Origin: Deltaproteobacteria bacterium
GTDB taxonomy: Bacteria > Desulfobacterota > Syntrophia > Syntrophales > UBA2210
Assembly: GCA_016933215.1 (NCBI GenBank)
Contig: JAFGBH010000058.1
Coordinates: 1-34,821 of the forward strand
Direction of reading: 5' to 3'
DNA length: 34,821 nucleotides
The position numbers were made by a program, and so were the translations under genes. Of this stretch, positions 34,733-34,821 are shown in pieces (position 1 is the stretch's first letter; each line of letters begins with the position of its first letter). Under the pieces are notes generated by a model, which worked only from the letters and a program-made list of their open reading frames with translations, had not been told where the DNA came from and did not search any database.

Positions 34733-34821
34733 TCAGAACTCGTAGCGAAGCTCGCCGATAAGGCCGTGCGCTCCATAACCATCCCGGAATTCACCATTGT
34801 ACTTCAGCGACGTGGTGAAAC
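34733..34821 (-). CDS. 3' end of an outer-membrane beta-barrel protein, partial
   Basis: Only the last 28 residues are visible: FTTSLKYNGEFRDGYG, then AHGLIGELRYEF and stop. The alternating hydrophobic pattern and terminal phenylalanine are the C-terminal signature recognised by the BAM complex. The family cannot be named from this fragment. Confidence 0.6.
   Translation of the reverse strand, partial: FTTSLKYNGEFRDGYGAHGLIGELRYEF

Overview
The window reads as a chromosomal segment of an anaerobic Gram-negative bacterium. I infer Desulfobacterota, most likely the syntrophic Syntrophia/Syntrophobacterales group. The grounds are two selenocysteine formate dehydrogenases, a phenylacetate-CoA-ligase-type enzyme beside an acyl-CoA carboxyltransferase, an RpoH-type sigma factor, sigma-54 promoters and an outer-membrane beta-barrel C-terminus. 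No rRNA, tRNA, CRISPR array, transposase or phage gene was seen.

Layout. 1-2836: 3' part of an AMP-forming acyl-CoA ligase, then an acyl-CoA carboxylase carboxyltransferase subunit. 3100-4662: UspA (minus) and a divergent EamA-type exporter that seems to start at an ATA codon. 4808-10587: a livKHMGF ABC uptake operon with a near-consensus sigma-70 promoter and a hairpin attenuator between livK and livH, followed by an exported gluzincin-like protease. 10645-16063: a stress block with htpX, clpB and a DacZ-type diadenylate cyclase on the minus strand, and rpoH divergent from them. 16057-20036: the replication/ribosome cluster rpsF-rpsR-DUF2232-rplI-dnaB (minus), in which S6 has a long acidic tail.

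20037-25111: about 740 bp of non-coding repeats and leader, then fdhA1 (selenocysteine formate dehydrogenase with a NuoG-like Fe-S front end), the formate channel focA, a small OB-fold membrane protein and a previously uncalled 47-residue membrane peptide. 25155-31394 (all minus): a hydG-like flavoprotein, a second selenocysteine formate dehydrogenase, a hydB-like ferredoxin protein and a receiver protein form one operon. A second unit encodes a receiver protein and a receiver-histidine kinase. Each unit has a sigma-54 (-24/-12) promoter, with a similar GGGTAA...TTACCC palindrome 64-67 bp upstream. 31609-34821: a sirtuin remnant and small accessory genes (DUF1232, GNAT, cupin, DUF2269-like), then the 3' end of an outer-membrane protein gene.

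Working together: formate is the central theme. FocA would move formate across the inner membrane, and two selenoenzymes would interconvert formate and CO2. One of these is wired to a sulfhydrogenase-type NAD(P)H/ferredoxin module. The shared sigma-54 arrangement suggests that this second system and its two-component genes are co-activated by one enhancer-binding protein encoded elsewhere. A dispersed repeat of about 100 bp occurs four times and shapes the ends of at least two genes.
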